DNA from: Clostridia bacterium
GTDB lineage: Bacteria > Bacillota > Clostridia > Oscillospirales > UBA644
Assembly: GCA_017424085.1 (NCBI GenBank)
Contig: JAFPBP010000102.1
Span: 1-5,130, forward strand
Length of the DNA: 5,130 nucleotides
Direction of reading: 5' to 3'
The position numbers and the translations under genes are program-made. Positions 5,014-5,130 of this stretch are shown one piece after another. The notes beneath the pieces are model-generated. The model saw nothing but the letters and a program-made list of their open reading frames with translations. It ran no database searches and had not been told where the DNA came from. How positions within the stretch are numbered: position 1 is the first letter of the stretch; each line of letters starts with the position of its first letter.

Positions 5014-5130
5014 ATAAGTTATCCATGATTCAGCACGACCTTACCATCGATCCCGAAATCTGCCTGGAGGTGCACACCCCCACCTCCGAAGGCATGGAAC
5101 GGGCCCATCGTCTGCTGACTCACGAAAACC
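5014..5130. other. Unassigned right edge with two competing partial open frames
   Basis: I do not recognise this 117-nt stretch. On the plus strand a frame opens at ATG 5025 (MIQHDLTIDPEIC...) and stays open to the window end, but it lacks a ribosome site. On the minus strand a frame enters from the right edge (VFVSQQTMGPFHAF...) and ends in TAA at 5019-5021, 5 nt before the first ATG of the GH43-like frame. The VFVS and GPFHAF pieces faintly resemble the N-terminal part of GH43 relatives, but the tryptophan-rich DFWAPE region expected next is not found in any minus frame. A hairpin (5062-5093) with a 7-bp core GGAGGTG/CACCTCC lies within it and lacks a T run. More flanking sequence is needed to choose. 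Confidence 0.3.

Noticed and set aside
5019..5130. Minus-strand frame as the GH43 N-terminus joined by a simple frameshift
   Set aside because: VFVS and GPFHAF fit loosely, but the conserved DFWAPE-type region is absent in all three minus frames, so a single indel does not restore the family sequence.
1..5130. CRISPR arrays, insertion sequences, tRNA or rRNA genes, riboswitches
   Set aside because: No repeat-spacer pattern, transposase motifs with terminal repeats, cloverleaf structure or conserved riboswitch core was found on either strand.

Overview
The window looks like chromosomal DNA of a Gram-positive anaerobe of the Clostridia type, probably a gut Oscillospiraceae/Lachnospiraceae-like lineage. 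This is inferred from strong AAGGAG-type ribosome sites, an extended sigma-A promoter, a lipoprotein-anchored solute-binding protein, short operon spacings and moderately high GC. All recognisable genes lie on the minus strand, so the biological order runs from right to left.

Right edge to 3170 is a three-gene cluster. It holds a GH43-like glycosidase whose N-terminal part is missing or broken (4405-5013), a membrane-anchored DUF218/SanA-YdcF-type protein (3764-4372) and an SGNH-fold hydrolase/esterase (3170-3748). The spacings (32 and 15 nt) suggest co-transcription. A theme of trimming or deacylating plant or mucosal glycans is possible but inferred.

Positions 3121 to 660 hold a complete polar-amino-acid-type ABC importer operon. 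It has a consensus promoter (TTGACA, 17 nt, TATTAT), a lipoprotein solute-binding protein (2230-3042), a GC-rich intergenic stem (2184-2208), a HisM/GlnP-type permease (1511-2161), a GlnQ-type ATPase (718-1497) and an intrinsic terminator (660-693). The binding protein captures solute outside the cell, the permease probably dimerises in the membrane, and the ATPase powers uptake.

The most striking observation is that this binding protein is circularly permuted. The segment that normally forms the C-terminus of the family (hinge strand plus last helix of lobe 1) sits directly after the lipobox. The segment that normally starts the mature protein follows it through a linker. The reading frame is intact across both joints.

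Positions 497 to 1 hold the N-terminal 165 codons of a MacB/LolD-type ABC ATPase, cut by the window edge and preceded by an extended -10 promoter. No tRNA, rRNA, CRISPR or insertion sequence is seen.
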